A DNA stretch of 64,000 bases from Paramecium octaurelia (taxonomy: Eukaryota > Ciliophora > Oligohymenophorea > Peniculida > Parameciidae), in assembly GCA_905182995.1 (NCBI GenBank), contig CAJJDP010000099.1, positions 5,404 to 69,403 of the forward strand, read 5' to 3'. Below the pieces are notes generated by a model that had not been told where the DNA came from, made no database searches, and was given only the letters and a program-made list of their open reading frames with translations. Position numbers and translations under genes: made by a program. Shown here in pieces: positions 38,518 through 50,920 of the stretch; positions within the stretch are counted from its first letter, which is position 1, and the number at the start of each line of letters is the position of its first letter.

Positions 38518-39289
38518 TTGGTTGAATGATTCAAAAATGTGTTAATTCGATCCAAGCCTACGTATAATGAAACTAAAAAGAATCAAATTGTTACCAAGAG
38601 CATTTATCCCAGCATTGTTTTAATTAATACGATTAAATATTTATCTGTGGCCTTAAACACTCTCATTTTTTTTAATTGAAATGGAATCCTTTTTTATTCA
38701 TTTAGGATTATAATAGAATATTTAAATTAGTATTTATTAGAAAAAACTCTTAAAATTATTTTTACTTCGAATATTTTAAGATGAAATTAGTATATCATTC
38801 TATCTAATTAATATAATCAATTGCCATATAAATTTTAATAATTTAGAACAAAAAATTATTAATATTAAATTTACTACATAAATTCATTTAAATTCTTGAA
38901 TGAGAATAACAGTCCATCTTTTATTAAGTAATATTTATTAATTGATTTTCTTTAGAAAAAAGCATCTCAAAAAAATTTATTTAATTCTTAATGAAGGAGA
39001 ATTCTGTATACATAATTAGGATTATAGTTTAGATAACCAATTCATTATTATTATCTTGAAGATTTATATGTAATATTTATTTAATGAATTTAATATTAAA
39101 GTTTATGGAAAAAAATCTCTGGTTAGTGACAGTTCTTCAGTTAATATAGGATTAAAGTAATTGTTTATTCTTAAATCTATCAAAATCTGCTTGAAGACAG
39201 GAGTGAATATTGTCATCAAGGTTTGTTATTTTCCTTTCGAAATACCAAAAATAAATTGTCTTGTTATTATTATTATAAATAGTGCACAA
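38518..39289. other. No gene recognised
   Basis: AT-rich flank before the decayed cysteine-rich gene; stops in all frames. Confidence 0.4.
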
Positions 39290-42200
39290 ATTTTCTCTTG
39301 ACCTTATGAATGTTTAAAAAGCCTATTTTTATTGCATGTGATAACAAGGTACTAGTTTGAAACCGTTAAATATGAAAACTTTTTTCAAATACTACTCAAG
39401 GTATGCTTTAGAAATTTACATTTAAATTGGCATTGTTCCAACACCAATTGTTAGCAATCAACTTGCTATTCAAATTCAAATTTTGGAGGTTATGGCTGTT
39501 TTGTCTATTATTCATACGTAATAAAACATTTATGTTCCAATCACATTATAAACTAAGAATACAATTTATATTTTGGAAATTCATTATTATGATATAAGTA
39601 GAATTGACATATTGCAGGAAAATTTATTTGTAGTTTATGTAGATAATATTGAAAAGCATAATTAAACATATTATAGCCCCTTAATTTCATAATAATCTTT
39701 GCGGAGACTCCTATTATAATGATGATACATTTCTACTGGATTTAAATACTTATAATAATAGCCCAAATGCCTCAATAATAATATGGGGTTACCGATAATG
39801 GGGAATTTCAGAATTTTAATTATTCATAGAAAAATGTCCTGATGGTTGTGATTCTAGTGATTAGAATGGATGGTTTAATTAAATATTATATGTTTAATTT
39901 TTACTGCTAAATCCTTCACCTAAGTTGACTTTAATGAAGGATGGCTACCTAATGTTTACTTGATGCATAATTATTTTGTTAATAAAGGAGGTATTTTAAA
40001 AAATTATACTAGATTATACAATTCATTATTTTTTATCATTGGCTTCAACTAAAACAATAGATCTAGCGGCTCATAATGCAGATAGTGTATCCCTGAAAAT
40101 AATAACAATCAATTTATATCACAAATTTAGCATATTAATTGATGATTAGTTAGTAGCTGTTTCAAATCTTATTCAGTAAGTACTATATTATCGTTATGAT
40201 GATTATTACTATTTAATCATAAGTTAGATTTACATCTATTAAGATCCGCATAAACATAATTCAATTACTTTAAAAATTTAATTGAAAGATTGGTCTTATT
40301 ATACATCAAATAAAAGAAATGTTGAGATTTGATTACCTTATGTGATGAGGAGTGTGATTATGAGAGTAAAGCATGATGGTAAATATTCATGTCCATTGAA
40401 TTGCAGCGAATGCTAATTTGAAAAAAGCAAATAATGTTTGCCAATGTACAAACTAATATATGAATAATGTAAATATATTTGTGATGGTTTTGAGAGTTAG
40501 GAAGATTAAGAATATATAAATTGTTATAATATAATAATTAATTTGATTGATAATAGTCATTACTAATATTATCTCCTTAATAATTAAAATTTTAAATATC
40601 AATTTGATAAATACTCTAACATGCAGCATGTACGATTTTGGAATATTTGAATATTTTTATAAGTAATGCAGAATAGCAGCTATAAATAATTTGTAAGGAA
40701 AGTCTTTATGATAAATGTTTATAATGTAATGAAAAATATGAATTAGAATTTAATTAATTGTCATGCATTCCTTTATTTAATGATGGACTTATAATAGAAA
40801 AAGAAGTTTGTGATGACGAGAACAATATCTAATTTGATGGATGCTACAAATGCTAAGAAAGTTGCTTGTTGTAATGCGTAAATTGTGTTGAAAACAAATG
40901 CTATTAGTGTCTTGATGGTTGGCAGTTTATAGATTATGGCTGCTATTAATATTGTAGAGATGGTTAAGTGGCTCAATCTTCTATGGAACAATGTGATGAT
41001 GGAAATTATTATTAAGGCGATGGATATTATTAATGTAAATTTGAGGGTGTACCTTATTGCAGATTCAGTGCTGATAGGCATACTTTTTTGATTTGTGAAA
41101 AATATTTTGAATCATCTAACAATTCTTGCAGACCAATATGTGGAGAAGATAATATTATAGATGGATTAGAGGAATTTGAAGGTGGAAACAATATTCCTTA
41201 TGATGGTTGCTTTAATTGTATTTTTTGTGTGAAAAAGAATGCAAAATTTGTGATTAAGGAACCTTTGTATAGTGCATAAATGGGTACTTAATTAGGTACA
41301 TAATTCAAAGGGTTATTGCGAAGTTAATAATTAAAAATTCATCGATGATGATAAGGATGAAGTTGTATAAAATTAATGTGCTAATGAAAGGTATTCTAAT
41401 AATAAAGAATGTGATAATGGGAATATAATTGATGGCGATGGTTGTTCTAGATTACGTCAAATTGAAACTATTTGGTTTTGTAATAACTAAGTCAATTAGA
41501 TTATCATTTGCACTTCAACTACTATTATAAAATTGTAATACCTTTATCAAATTAATAAAATTACTAAATTAATTATCCTTTACAAATAAAGTTAAGTTAA
41601 ATGAAACTATTTGAAATTTTACTGATTAAATTAGACCATTAATTCCCTCAATTGAACAAGGCACATATAATATTACTATAACTCCTGTAAACTTCATTTA
41701 GATTATTTGTATTAGAGTTGAGATTGATTAGACTATTCTACTTGGTGTTATCTATGAATTTTAAATTGAACTTTGGAATCCTTTGCAACGAAAAGTATTT
41801 TTTTAACTGTAGAAGTTTATGCTAATTTAGAAGACCAAAACCAAATGAAGGTTTATACATCATTGTAAATTATCAATTTATAATTAGTAAAAGTCTTGAA
41901 CAAAAAATAATTGTAAACTGCCAGTAATTATTAAGCCCTAGTCAATTGGATGATTATTGAATTAGCTAGGAGTAGGCTCTTTTTGTTCTTATTTGGAAAC
42001 CCTAGTTAATGTTTCGAAATTTTAGATACTTTATAATTTTAATCATATCTGAAACTCATATATGCGGCATCTCCATAAAATATATAAATATATGTTGAGT
42101 CTTCAGAATTTGTAACTATTAATCCTGTATTGGTAAATTTATAAGAAAATGATTTTTTCTAGTAATTAATTGGATATGAATATATAGAAAGTATTGGTAA

Positions 42201-42560
42201 GCTTTTTGAATATCAATTAAACGCAGATTTTTTAGTCAATATTTAAGGATAATTTATTTAAATAGTTTTCCTCAGTGGATTGTATATTGTTATATAATAC
42301 TATAAAAAAATTATCCATTCATAATTTTTTGGCTCCAAATATATCTACTATATTAGACTCTTGAATAATAAAATAATTCAATATATTGATATTAAATTTT
42401 ATTACCTTAATAAACTATTTATAAAATAAATGATATATTTAATGAGAAAGGCTTAATTCACTTATTCCATGCTAAAAGCTGCGATCTATTATTTAAAATT
42501 TTGATGTATTTAAGCTCTAGTTATTAGCTAGGGTTCAGATAAATAGTTTCAACTATTATT
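39290..42560 (+). pseudogene. Decayed cysteine-rich membrane protein gene, second member
   Basis: Plus-strand pieces in changing frames carry the family order. First a front region with an LCGDSYYNDDTFLL-like motif and CPDGCDSSDQNGWFNQI (39690-39900), then CxDxEN..DGCYKCQE cysteine units. The longest open stretch is about 40640-41350, with CDDGN, CGED and GGNNIPYDGC motifs, and then ..CDNGN..GDGCS near 41410. Frame jumps occur near 39900, 40640 and 41230-41350, with in-frame TGAs. No clear C-terminal membrane block is found. Same family as 7130-9690. Confidence 0.7.
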
Positions 42561-43470
42561 TCAATTTTATACCTTTTATCAGTAGTTGTAATTGTAAGCA
42601 AAAAATTTCAGATGATATAATCACTAAGTGATGTTAAAAAATGAAAGAATCAAATAACATGATGACATTATTTTGTTGAAAAAACTCTTTTTTTAGTAGT
42701 ACTAATTGTTATGCAAAGCTACCCTCTCATACAATACATACTATTGTCATGTGTATTATTTTGTATCTTTGATCAATAATTAGTATTGATTTCACAGCAA
42801 ATAAACTTGATTTATTGATCATATTTGGATGGAAGGACGAGCATAAATAGTATGAATAATTTATTTATAATGTTCTTTACATTATCATGTTTGATTTATT
42901 GTTCTAACTTTTAAAAGTATTTATCAACTGATCAATAAATATTTCCAATTTCAAATAAAAATTATATACCTTTATAAATTGTCAACCTAATATCTAATAT
43001 ATTCTAATAAAAAGAAAACCAATTTTTATAAACCTGTTTACTTTCAAATTTATTGATAAATAATGAGTATTTGCAAATAGATGATGGAAGTACAAATCAT
43101 ACAAGGTAAAGAATTGCATTACCAAATATAAACTGTAATTTATAATTAACAAGCACATATTTAGAAGGAGTACCTTTGAGTTAGATTAATTCTCTTATTT
43201 ATACATGCTTTAACCAATAAAATTATATTAAGTAGGGTTCATGTAATATCAGTCGAGCGATTATTAAGTACAAGTTTGTCAGTTATAGAATTTTGTAAAT
43301 CATGTAACATTGATATTTAAACTTTATGCTTAGATTCTTAATAAGCATAAAAACGAGGAGAATTAAAAAAAATAACCTTTAAAAGTGAGGCGGCGAAATT
43401 TATTTTTCCTATATCAAAAACATTTATTAAATATAACTACATTATATGTTTTAATGATTGTAAATAATAA
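42561..43470. other. No gene recognised
   Basis: AT-rich, stops in all frames; 3' flank of the minus-strand WD40 gene. Confidence 0.4.
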
Positions 43471-46400
43471 TCAATATTATTTCAATGCTTTATCGTTTTA
43501 AAATATCAGACTTCCTTTAGATTTGAATAATGATTTTAGATCTTAACCCTAATAATTTACAAATTCTCCTTTCAATATTAAAGCTCCTTAAGTTTCTAAA
43601 TTTGGATTCTAGGAAATTTGTAGAAAGGTAATACAAGAGGAAGCTAAAGAATAGTGAAAAATAAATACAACATTCTGGAAGAACACTATTTTAAATTAAT
43701 GAAGGTTTAAATTACTCTAAAATATCTTTATAACAGTAATTGGAACATAAAACTGGTTTTCCAGATTTTACATTCCATAAACGGATAGACTTATCCTAAC
43801 TACCGGATGCTAATGTAGCACCATCAGGAGAGAAACAGATTGACATGACGACATCTAAATGACCATCTAATTTGGCTTTTTATTTTCCTGACTTAATATC
43901 CCATAAACGGATAGAGTTATCATCACTACCAGATGCTAATGTAGTACCATCAGGAGAGAAGCAGATTGTATAAACTATACAAAAATGAACTTTTATTCTG
44001 GCTTATTATTATCCTGTCTTAACATCCCATAAACGGATAGAGTTATCATCACTACCAGAAGCTAATATATTATCATCAGGAGAGAAACAGATTGATTAAA
44101 CATACCCATAATGACCAATTAATTTGGCTTTTTATTCTCCTATCTTCACATCCCATAAAACGATAGAGTTATCTTCACTACCAGATGCTAATTTAGTACA
44201 ATCAGCAGAGAAACTAACTGATAGAATTCCACCACAATGACCATCTAATTTGGTTTTTTATTCTCCTGTCTTAACATCCCATAAACGAATAGACTTATCT
44301 AAACTACCAGATGCTAATGTGGCACCATCAGCAGAAAAACTAACTGATAGAATTCCATCAGAATGACCATCTAATTTGGCTTTTTATTCTCCTGTCTTAA
44401 CATCCCATAAACGAATAGATTTATCTAAACTACCAGATGCTAATGTGGTACCATCAGCAGAGAAACTAACTGATAGAATTCCATCAGAATGACCATCTAA
44501 TTTGGCATTTTATTATCCTGTCTTAACATTCCATAAACGGATAGACTTATCCTAACTACCAGATACTAATGTAGCACCATCAGGAGAGAAATAGACTGAT
44601 AAAATTTCACGTGAATGACCATCTAATTAGCGTAATTTTAATATTGTCTTAACATCCCATAAACGGATAGAGTTATCGTAGCTACTTGATACTAATGCAG
44701 TACCATCAGGTGAGAAACAAACTGAGCTAATATAATTCGAATGGCCATCTAATTAAGCTTTTTGCTATCCTTTCTTAACATCCCATAAACGGATAGACTT
44801 ATCTGAACTACCAAATGCTAATGTAGTACCATCAGGAGAGAAACAGACTGGCATGACAAATTCTGAATAACCATCTATTTTGGCTTTTTATTATCCTGTC
44901 TTAACATTCCATAAACGGATAGACTTATCCTAACTACTGGATGCTAATGTAGTACCATCAGGAGAGAAACAAACTGGTATGACAAAATCTGAATGACCAT
45001 TTAATTTGGCTTTTTATTCTCCTGTAATAACATCCCATAAACCAATAGACATATCCAAACTACCAGATGCTAGTGTAGTACCATCAGGAGAGAAACAAAC
45101 TGACATGACAAAATCCGAATGGCCATCTAATTAGGCTTTTTGTTATCCTTTCTAAACATCCCATAAACGGATTGACTTATCTTAACTACCAGATGCCAAT
45201 GTACTACCATCAGGAGAGAAACAGACTGAATTTATATCAAAAGAATGACCAGCTAATTTTGATTGTTATTTTCCTGTTTTCAGATTCTATAAATACACCA
45301 ACTTCCCAATGTTGAAAGCTAATGTAGTATTATTAGGTGAGAAGCATACTGATTTTCCCTATCTCTTTCCTCTTATTAAGGACTTTATTTTCCCTGTTCT
45401 CATATCCCACAAACAAATAGCTCTATCACCACTAAAAGAAGCTATTGACTTACCATTAGGAGAAAAGCAAGCAAAAAAATTTACTCTATGGCCATGATCA
45501 TTTAACTTAATTCCCTCATGTATTCCTATATTTCTCCATATACAATTAAATAATTTTGCTTAATTCAATATTATACCACTAATAATGACATTGTTAAATT
45601 CTGATCCACTCAAGTCACATCTTACTAAATTTGCTCCTATTAAAGAAGTATTTCTAATTCTAATATTCTCAAAAGATTATTCCCTCAAATCAACTTTCAT
45701 TTAAACCAGTAGATGAAGAGAATTTGATCCACACTAAATGTATCTCTCATCTAAGGCAGTGAGATGAGTTAAAAATTTTAGGAATTCTATAATCTTCTTA
45801 TCCCATGATATTTTTATTATCAGATTTTTCTTCATTTCTTCNATTTTATTATCCTGTCTTAACATTCCATAAACGGATAGACTTATCCTAACTACCAGAT
45901 ACTAATGTAGCACCATCAGGAGAGAAATAGACTGATAAAATTTCACGTGAATGACCATCTAATTAGCGTAATTTTAATATTGTCTTAACATCCCATAAAC
46001 GGATAGAGTTATCGTAGCTACTTGATACTAATGCAGTACCATCAGGTGAGAAACAAACTGAGCTAATATAATTCGAATGGCCATCTAATTAAGCTTTTTG
46101 CTATCCTTTCTTAACATCCCATAAACGGATAGACTTATCTGAACTACCAAATGCTAATGTAGTACCATCAGGAGAGAAACAGACTGGCATGACAAATTCT
46201 GAATAACCATCTATTTTGGCTTTTTATTATCCTGTCTTAACATTCCATAAACGGATAGACTTATCCTAACTACTGGATGCTAATGTAGTACCATCAGGAG
46301 AGAAACAAACTGGTATGACAAAATCTGAATGACCATTTAATTTGGCTTTTTATTCTCCTGTAATAACATCCCATAAACCAATAGACATATCCAAACTACC

Positions 46401-47491
46401 AGATGCTAGTGTAGTACCATCAGGAGAGAAACAAACTGACATGACAAAATCCGAATGGCCATCTAATTAGGCTTTTTGTTATCCTTTCTAAACATCCCAT
46501 AAACGGATTGACTTATCTTAACTACCAGATGCCAATGTACTACCATCAGGAGAGAAACAGACTGAATTTATATCAAAAGAATGACCAGCTAATTTTGATT
46601 GTTATTTTCCTGTTTTCAGATTCTATAAATACACCAACTTCCCAATGTTGAAAGCTAATGTAGTATTATTAGGTGAGAAGCATACTGATTTTCCCTATCT
46701 CTTTCCTCTTATTAAGGACTTTATTTTCCCTGTTCTCATATCCCACAAACAAATAGCTCTATCACCACTAAAAGAAGCTATTGACTTACCATTAGGAGAA
46801 AAGCAAGCAAAAAAATTTACTCTATGGCCATGATCATTTAACTTAATTCCCTCATGTATTCCTATATTTCTCCATATACAATTAAATAATTTTGCTTAAT
46901 TCAATATTATACCACTAATAATGACATTGTTAAATTCTGATCCACTCAAGTCACATCTTACTAAATTTGCTCCTATTAAAGAAGTATTTCTAATTCTAAT
47001 ATTCTCAAAAGATTATTCCCTCAAATCAACTTTCATTTAAACCAGTAGATGAAGAGAATTTGATCCACACTAAATGTATCTCTCATCTAAGGCAGTGAGA
47101 TGAGTTAAAAATTTTAGGAATTCTATAATCTTCTTATCCCATGATATTTTTATTATCAGATTTTTCTTCATTTCTTCTTATTCATCCAGAGAGTAATTTT
47201 TTTCATTAAACTCATGATCCAAAAGTTTTTTTAGAGCATTTGTTATTCTCATAAGGTTATTCTTTCCAACATAGACCATCTATTCCTTATCAAATAGTGG
47301 ATAATTTCTACCTATAACATTACTGATTTCAGCTTGCCTTAAATTAAATATTATGAGAGAAATTCTAAGCAGTCTTAAATTTTTTCGATTTTTAATATTT
47401 TAATTAAAATAGGAAAGACTACTTCTTCAACTTCTTTAGATAAAGACAGAATCTCATGCAAATCTCCAATCTACTCGTTTTAGCAATTCAT
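43471..47491 (-). CDS. Pentapeptide / WD40 protein gene, one N-terminal frameshift, inflated by duplicated assembly segment
   Basis: Third full-length member of the family. ATG at 47491-47489 ([15 protein letters not shown], aligning with the paralogue at 24702), pentapeptide block at about 47035-46890, about 14 WD units, 25-nt 3' intron at 43644-43668 (gtattt..tttag on the minus strand), and a conserved tail to the TGA at 43473-43471. The span contains duplicated segment B. Removing one copy leaves 2685 nt including the intron, the same size as the sister genes. The remaining exon length is not a multiple of three, which fits the one frame jump seen near 47345, about 50 codons after the start. 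Either the gene was inactivated recently or a base is wrong. The rest of the frame is clean. Confidence 0.85.
44507..45841. repeat. Duplicated segment B, copy 1 (probable assembly artefact)
   Basis: Apparently identical to 45843-47177 (offset 1336), with a single N at 45842. It ends in the pentapeptide-side coding sequence of the minus-strand WD40 gene, where the second copy resumes from a WD repeat. Confidence 0.88.
45842..45842. other. Single-N contig join inside the WD40 gene
   Basis: Joins two copies of the same 1335-bp segment. Taken literally it would fuse two gene copies out of register. Confidence 0.9.
45843..47177. repeat. Duplicated segment B, copy 2 (probable assembly artefact)
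   Basis: Second copy of 44507-45841; it continues past 47177 into the true 5' end of the gene. Confidence 0.88.
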
Positions 47492-48299
47492 TTCTTTATT
47501 TTTATATAATTTTGAATTTTTATTACTTTATTTAAAGGCTTTATATTATACCTTGCAAATTAAATGAGGAAGAAAATCAATTTTTTATATTAGGTGTTTA
47601 TGTCAATTATCAAGTTGGACGAAGTATTATCAGCACCCCCACAAAATCAAAAAGACTTCTAAGTAACCCATCAATAGCATATACACTGCATTACTGATTC
47701 AGATTCCATAAATTCAAATTATAATTTTCATGAATTTTTACAATTTCAATATTTTAATTCAAAATGCTGACTAAAAAAATTATCAAAATAGTTCTTTCCA
47801 AGTAATATAATATATACATCATAAAATAGGGATGTTTTTAAGACTGGAATATATCTGTCTCTGTTGGACGCCAGTAAAAAGGTCAGAACTATTACAAAAT
47901 TTACAATTTTGAAGTTCCTCTATTTTTGGGCTTTAACATGATTTTGTTGGATCTTAAATACTTTTAAATACTGTATGGTCAAATAATCGTGCTCAACATA
48001 GTATTAAAAGAGAATTCTTTAATAAAAATCTTTTATTTAATATTAAAATGGTTTCAGTTCTATATTATAGCATCTGATTCTTGAAGTTACTGTTGTTATT
48101 CATGAGTTGAAATAAAACATTATGGATCTTCATGACGACAATCCTGCCTAGCTTTAACAATGGCTATTGTTAAAACATTTGGAAATGCTAGCACAAATTT
48201 AAGTATTTTTGTATGGATTACATAGTCATTAATCCTAAATTCATTGTTCTTACTCTCTTTAGTTAAAATACTAACTGATATAGAGAACAATCATTTTAG

Positions 48300-50000
48300 A
48301 TAGCACCTTCTAAATGTATTTATTTATTATGTAAAGCATAAATACACACTTAAGTGCAAACTCTAAATTTTTCTTGTTTCAGGTACTTTGGTTGTTATTA
48401 AAAACATGCTATTACCATCTGATCTCAAAAACTTCTGAAGATGTATAATGCCAATTGTTTGGAGAAACTGATTCAGATGTCATAATAGAGCTGTTACGGT
48501 TGAGTGTTAACCCTCTCTTTCTCTCAGAAATTTTATCAGCTTTGATCTAAGTTTTCTGAACAGTGTTACTCTACCAGTTTTGGAGAATATCCTAATGTTA
48601 TTTAAATCTCCTTTAGCCAATAATAATAATAAAATTAAAACTTACTAGAATCAATTAACTTGTGCTATCTGACTCCTATTAAGCTTGGAATAATTCACAA
48701 TTGGTTGTTTTATTCACAACATCTAGCTTGAATAACCTCAATCTATCCTAGTATCTTACAGGAAAGAAGTATATATAATGCTGAAATTTGTAAGTATCCT
48801 CCTAAATTTATGCTAATTCTTCTTTACTTTTTCTGATAAAAAAACTATTAATGGATCAATATTTGACTCATGCATTACAATTTTTTCTTGAATATTTATC
48901 ATAATGCAAATCTCATCTCTATATTTTCTTAGCTCTTATATGTAACATTGTAAATCATTGGGTATTTGATATTCTGATTAAACAATGAATCGCGTATCAT
49001 TTAATGCAACTAGCGCAATTTATAATGTATTAATGGTTCTAAATTTTGTCACTCTAGCTTTGATTGTATAAATGTCTATTAATGAGATCGCAAATAATTT
49101 TCAAACAGAATTATCTCTATAATGCATGAAAGAATATCTTGGCTTTCTTGAAGCAAATTTTGGATGCAAATTAATAGATGGAACTCAGTATGCTTGTGTA
49201 TTATGTATCAGTTCCATCATGACTTATTTATGAGGTTGCTTATTATTCATCAACTCGTGATTCAGCAATTTACTGCTGTGGGCTATATGTCTTTCCTATT
49301 TTTTTAGGAATTGTCTAAATTAACTGCTTGCTTGTCTTGTAGGACATCAATTAGGGCTATTAATTTTTATAGTTATGCACTTCAATTCTCAACTGATGAA
49401 AGCCTTTATTTTGATATGGGGAATTAAAAGAAAATATCTCTAGTAGAACTTGCATCTATGTTTTAGTTGTGTTTTGCTGAAAGATTTGCTCTACTTGTGA
49501 TGAAAATGATATAACACCAGCTTTATATTAGCTCAACTAGTGTAATATGTTTTCTTGTGATATGCCAATAAACATGATAATTTTTTTAAAAAATGCCTTT
49601 TTATGATCGCAATCGTCTTCTCTAATTAATTGTGATTTAGTAACTCCTGCATTCAATATCAATTATCTAGAATTATATAAATATATAAATATATGGCTAA
49701 AAGATCTGATAACCTTACAATATATACTGGCGATAATCCAGGATCAAAATCTAAACCGCTATTCCTTCTTCTGAAAACTACTGATACACAGTTGATTACC
49801 CTCTTCTCTTCTAGCTTTAGTTTAGAACTCAATCAGCAAACTTACACAAAAATTAAATTTATAATAGAAACATGAGTTTTTAGGGATGGATGGAATTATT
49901 TTGAAAATTGCCTTCTTGTCACCTTAAAGAAATTAAATTCTTGTTTTAAGAAATTTGCAGAAATACTTTCGTATCTACATTATGAGCTGATGACTGTGAT
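48300..50000. pseudogene. Decayed coding region, strand uncertain
   Basis: Two readings compete. On the plus strand, cysteine-containing patches (near 49000-49070, 49120-49230 with FLEANFGCKLIDGTQYAC, and 49455-49560) hint at a cysteine-rich surface protein broken by TGAs. On the minus strand, open stretches occur at about 49080-48750 (ARVTKFRTINTLQIALVALN) and about 49830-49650 (NSGLDFDPGLSPVYIVRL). Neither strand gives an intact frame. Overlapping relics of two genes are possible. Confidence 0.35.
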
Positions 50001-50279
50001 TGAGAATACAGATTATCAACTTCTGACCTATTCTGTAGTAAATCGCCAATGGCAAAATGGAATGCTTATCATTTTTATTATCGGGAACTCTTATTTGGGT
50101 TGCGTCTTTCCATCTCATTATAAGTATACTGATTATATAAGCCTTCCTCTCAAATGCAATAATTGAATTAAAAACATGCTTCAAATTTAGGATAGATATT
50201 TCATTTGATATCAATAAATGCACCTGAGTGCCTTCTGCAGTCTTTCACTGCTGCTTAATGTACGGGTGCATTTCATCTT

Positions 50280-50920
50280 TAAATAAATTTAACTTATTTA
50301 CACCTCCTGTTATACCTCTACCTCCACCCAAAGCTGTGCTGCACCTGGGTTGTGGATCCCCCTGTGTAACAGATTTAAACCTAAACTTTGGGATTTTATG
50401 TTAATAAAACAATTGCAATCAGAATTAATCGGATCACTATCGGCAATTATTCAAATTTTATATTGAATCAAAATAATTATATTACATTTTTGCTCCCTTC
50501 TCGACTTCGATCAATCAAGTTTTCCGGCCGTCTGCATAGGCATTTTACATTATTCTAACGTTTCTATTCTCACCATGAAATACTCACGCTTCATCATTTT
50601 TGGATCGACTTCCTATTTCCCTATTCTTTTCTTTAAACTTCACCCTCAGCTATTTGCGATTATCATAATATGCTGGCATCAGCAGTTTGAGATGAGTTAA
50701 TCCTGTATAATTATCCGATCTGATGTTCCTTAGGTCCCCCAGACGAATGATGCATGGGTCTGCCAAGATAAGGTGAAATGAATAGGATTACCTTATCTTT
50801 TCTGGAGTAGGTATTTCCAGGCCCATCCCTTTTATCATCCGACCCAAGACGTTCTTCCCTTTTATTTTCTCATGGATGGAAATCAATACGAGTTAATTTT
50901 ATTTTAAATCTATTACAAAA
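50280..50920. other. GC-richer island of unknown nature
   Basis: Base composition changes visibly: C-rich runs such as ctacctccacccaaag and ggatccccctg, and few long A/T tracts. Several frames are partly open on the minus strand, but none has recognisable protein character. It contains the inverted-repeat structure at 50744-50841. It may be a non-coding RNA locus, a mobile-element remnant or foreign DNA. Confidence 0.4.
50744..50841. ncRNA. Nested inverted repeats, possible structured RNA
   Basis: Four stems nest. The outer is cgaatgat (50744-50751) with atcatccg (50834-50841), one mismatch. Inside it is atgggt (50754-50759) with gcccat (50821-50826). Inside that are two side-by-side hairpins: aagataaggt (50765-50774) with accttatctt (50790-50799), a perfect 10-bp stem; and ctgga (50802-50806) with tccag (50816-50820). 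This is a three-way-junction layout. No known RNA family is recognised. Confidence 0.4.
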
